From: Bacteroidales bacterium
GTDB lineage: Bacteria > Bacteroidota > Bacteroidia > Bacteroidales > JAAUTT01
Length of the DNA: 6,696 nucleotides
Direction: 5' to 3'
NCBI GenBank assembly: GCA_025350365.1
Contig: JANXXY010000425.1
Coordinates: 1-6,696 of the forward strand
The notes under the pieces are model-generated. The model made no database searches. It had not been told where the DNA came from and saw only the letters and a program-made list of their open reading frames with translations. Of the stretch, positions 5,096 to 6,696 are shown in pieces (within the stretch, counting starts at the first letter, position 1; each line of letters opens with the position of its first letter). The translations under genes and the position numbers were made by a program.

Positions 5096-6696
5096 TTATT
5101 TTATAATTAACCAAGTAACCAATTCGAAATTATTTGTTTCGTTAATTCGTTTCGATTTTGGAATTAACAATGCTCCTCTGTCACTACCTGTTATTTTTTG
5201 GCTACTGCGTTTATTAAAAACCCTGCTAATTTGGTCAATTGCCTTTGTTATAAGCTCGGTGTATTGCTTCATGTCTTCACCTTGGTTGGTTTCTTTATTA
5301 AACAGGTCGCACAATTCCTCAAAAGGTTGAGACTTACCTGAACACATCAAACGGTAAATTTCAAGAATATGCTTTGAATTGGTATAGTTGAACCTAACTT
5401 GGCCATCATCACGAATGTAAACCAAAAAATAGGGTTGCAATGGGTTTACTTCTTCATTCCCTTCGGTATCGCCCTTTTGTTTTAAACAATAAACTACCCC
5501 AGGTTTTATGATTTCTTTTTCTGCTGCCGAAAATTTTTCAACGTCAATACACTGCGAATGCAACCCCGATGGAGATGGAACAACTGAATATAAGCCAAAC
5601 GGAGCATCTTCAAGTTTTGTCCTGTTATTTTCCAAAAAGTTTAATAGTTCTATTCTAAAATCATCTAGTGTAAAATCGGTGAGCGATATACTCTCATTCA
5701 TATCTTCGAGGTCGAGTACTTCATCTCTTAATTTTTTCAGTTGCTTATTGCGGTATTTCAAATCATCTTCAATCAATTCTTCAATTTGTTCCGAAGCCAA
5801 AACATTGTCGTCGGCAGTAGCAGTAACATCAACCAATGCCATGCGTGATTCAACACGTTCTTTTAAGTTTATGTAGTTGTCAAGGTCTTTGGTAGGCCAA
5901 AAGTTCACCAATTGAATTTTATCGTTTTTACTTCCCAAACGATCAATACGACCGAAGCGTTGAATTATACGGACTGGATTCCAATGTATGTCGTAATTAA
6001 TAAGAAAATCACAATCTTGTAAATTTTGACCTTCGCTAATACAATCGGTAGCAATCAGAATATCAATTTCACCATCTTGTGGCATTGATTTCATTTTGTT
6101 TCTGTTTTTGGCAACAGGTGAGAAGTTGGTGAGAATATTGGAATATTCTGCTTTACCTAAACTTGTTTTGCTCTGCGAACCTGCTACCAAGGCAATGTGT
6201 AACTTTAAATCATTTTGAACCCAATTTTTTAGTTCGTCAAAAAGATAGTTGGCAGTATCGGCAAATGCAGTAAAAACGATAACTTTTTTATTGCTAATGT
6301 TTAGTGGTTGGATAATTTTATCTTGAATTAATTTTTTAAGGTCTTTAAGTTTTGCGTCTCTGTCGGGTGTAACGGCAACTGCGTTATTGTATAAATCAAT
6401 TAATGCTTCTTTGTCTTTTCCCAAATCGGTTAACCAATCCTTCAATTCCAAATCTGCCAAATCAAATTTCAGTTTTTTACCTACTTGCCATTGTTCCGAA
6501 TCATCAGCATTTTCCTCTAATTCATCGTCATTAGGCTCCAATGCTTCTAATACTTCTATCTGCGTTTTTTGTTTTGATTCAATAAACTCTTTGATTTTAT
6601 TTTCAAGCTTTTCAATTTTCTGAATTGTTCTGTCCATTGATATTTCAAATGATTCAATGGAGCTTTCTAAGCGTTTCAGGAAATTTACTTTTATCA
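5096..6696 (-). CDS. SNF2-like helicase, C-terminal half (5' end beyond the window)
   Basis: The C-terminal part of a large superfamily 2 (SNF2/RapA-like) helicase. The frame stays open past the ATG at 6637 to the window edge, and the 19 upstream codons (IKVNFLKRLESSIESFEIS) read like helicase sequence, so that ATG is internal and the real start lies outside. Numbering from that Met: a charged, probably coiled segment at 1-60; motif IV-like VIVFTAF at 119-125; motif V IATDCISEGQNLQ at 195-207; NYDIHWNP at 214-221; motif VI QRFGRIDRLGS at 226-236. These form the second RecA lobe, which couples ATP hydrolysis to DNA translocation. The Walker A/B lobe and any nuclease (some family members carry an N-terminal phospholipase D-type domain) would lie off the right edge and cannot be seen. 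About 275 residues after motif VI have no recognised domain. The C-terminus (FELVTWLIIK, TAA stop) looks natural. First of three co-oriented genes with the KilA-N protein and the methyltransferase, which suggests restriction or phage defence. No lesion was seen here. Confidence 0.9.
   Translation of the reverse strand, partial: IKVNFLKRLESSIESFEISMDRTIQKIEKLENKIKEFIESKQKTQIEVLEALEPNDDELEENADDSEQWQVGKKLKFDLADLELKDWLTDLGKDKEALIDLYNNAVAVTPDRDAKLKDLKKLIQDKIIQPLNISNKKVIVFTAFADTANYLFDELKNWVQNDLKLHIALVAGSQSKTSLGKAEYSNILTNFSPVAKNRNKMKSMPQDGEIDILIATDCISEGQNLQDCDFLINYDIHWNPVRIIQRFGRIDRLGSKNDKIQLVNFWPTKDLDNYINLKERVESRMALVDVTATADDNVLASEQIEELIEDDLKYRNKQLKKLRDEVLDLEDMNESISLTDFTLDDFRIELLNFLENNRTKLEDAPFGLYSVVPSPSGLHSQCIDVEKFSAAEKEIIKPGVVYCLKQKGDTEGNEEVNPLQPYFLVYIRDDGQVRFNYTNSKHILEIYRLMCSGKSQPFEELCDLFNKETNQGEDMKQYTELITKAIDQISRVFNKRSSQKITGSDRGALLIPKSKRINETNNFELVTWLIIK

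Overview
The window is AT-rich and every convincing gene lies on the minus strand, so the operon reads from right to left. The protein families, the A/T-rich translation starts without Shine-Dalgarno sequences, and the codon use suggest a member of the Bacteroidota. This is inferred from composition and protein style, not from a marker gene.

In transcription order the window holds: (1) the C-terminal half of a large SNF2-like helicase that enters from the right edge (5096-6696); (2) a 71-bp gap with a 32-bp near-perfect palindrome (5058-5089); (3) an intact KilA-N domain DNA-binding protein (4197-5024), whose coding sequence contains a second, perfect 32-bp palindrome of the same family (4796-4827); (4) one base later, a large Eco57I/PglX-like N6-adenine DNA methyltransferase running to the left edge (4195 to 1). 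The layout is that of a restriction-modification or phage-defence operon: a helicase that may carry a nuclease in its missing N-terminal half, a DNA-binding accessory or regulatory protein, and a modification/specificity enzyme.

The methyltransferase is split into four open segments by three lesions. An in-frame TGA at 3983-3985 stands where a Trp is expected. A one-base excess in an A9 tract (1024-1032) comes just after the NPPY catalytic motif. A one-base deficit at an AAA (309-311) falls in the specificity domain. Repairing these three on paper gives one continuous protein with an N-terminal domain, SAM motif I, NPPY and a TaqI-like specificity domain, ending close to the left edge. The gene may be decaying, may be phase-variable at the A9 tract, or may carry sequencing errors.

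The same gene carries a fully translated, in-frame insertion of about 736 bp (1917-2652) between the conserved FYTPREIV segment and motif I. It is a REP-associated tyrosine transposase (RAYT; HUH motif NHVH, candidate catalytic Tyr), flanked on each side by an 88-89 bp REPIN. Each REPIN is two inverted hairpin units with GTATC at the outer ends, an 8-bp stem and a TCCN loop. Stem sequences differ among the four units while pairing is kept. A transposase plus both of its REPINs read through in frame inside a DNA methyltransferase is one of the two most unusual features here. The other is the pair of related 32-bp palindromes 262 bp apart around the start of the KilA-N gene, which look like paired operators or a second palindromic element family.
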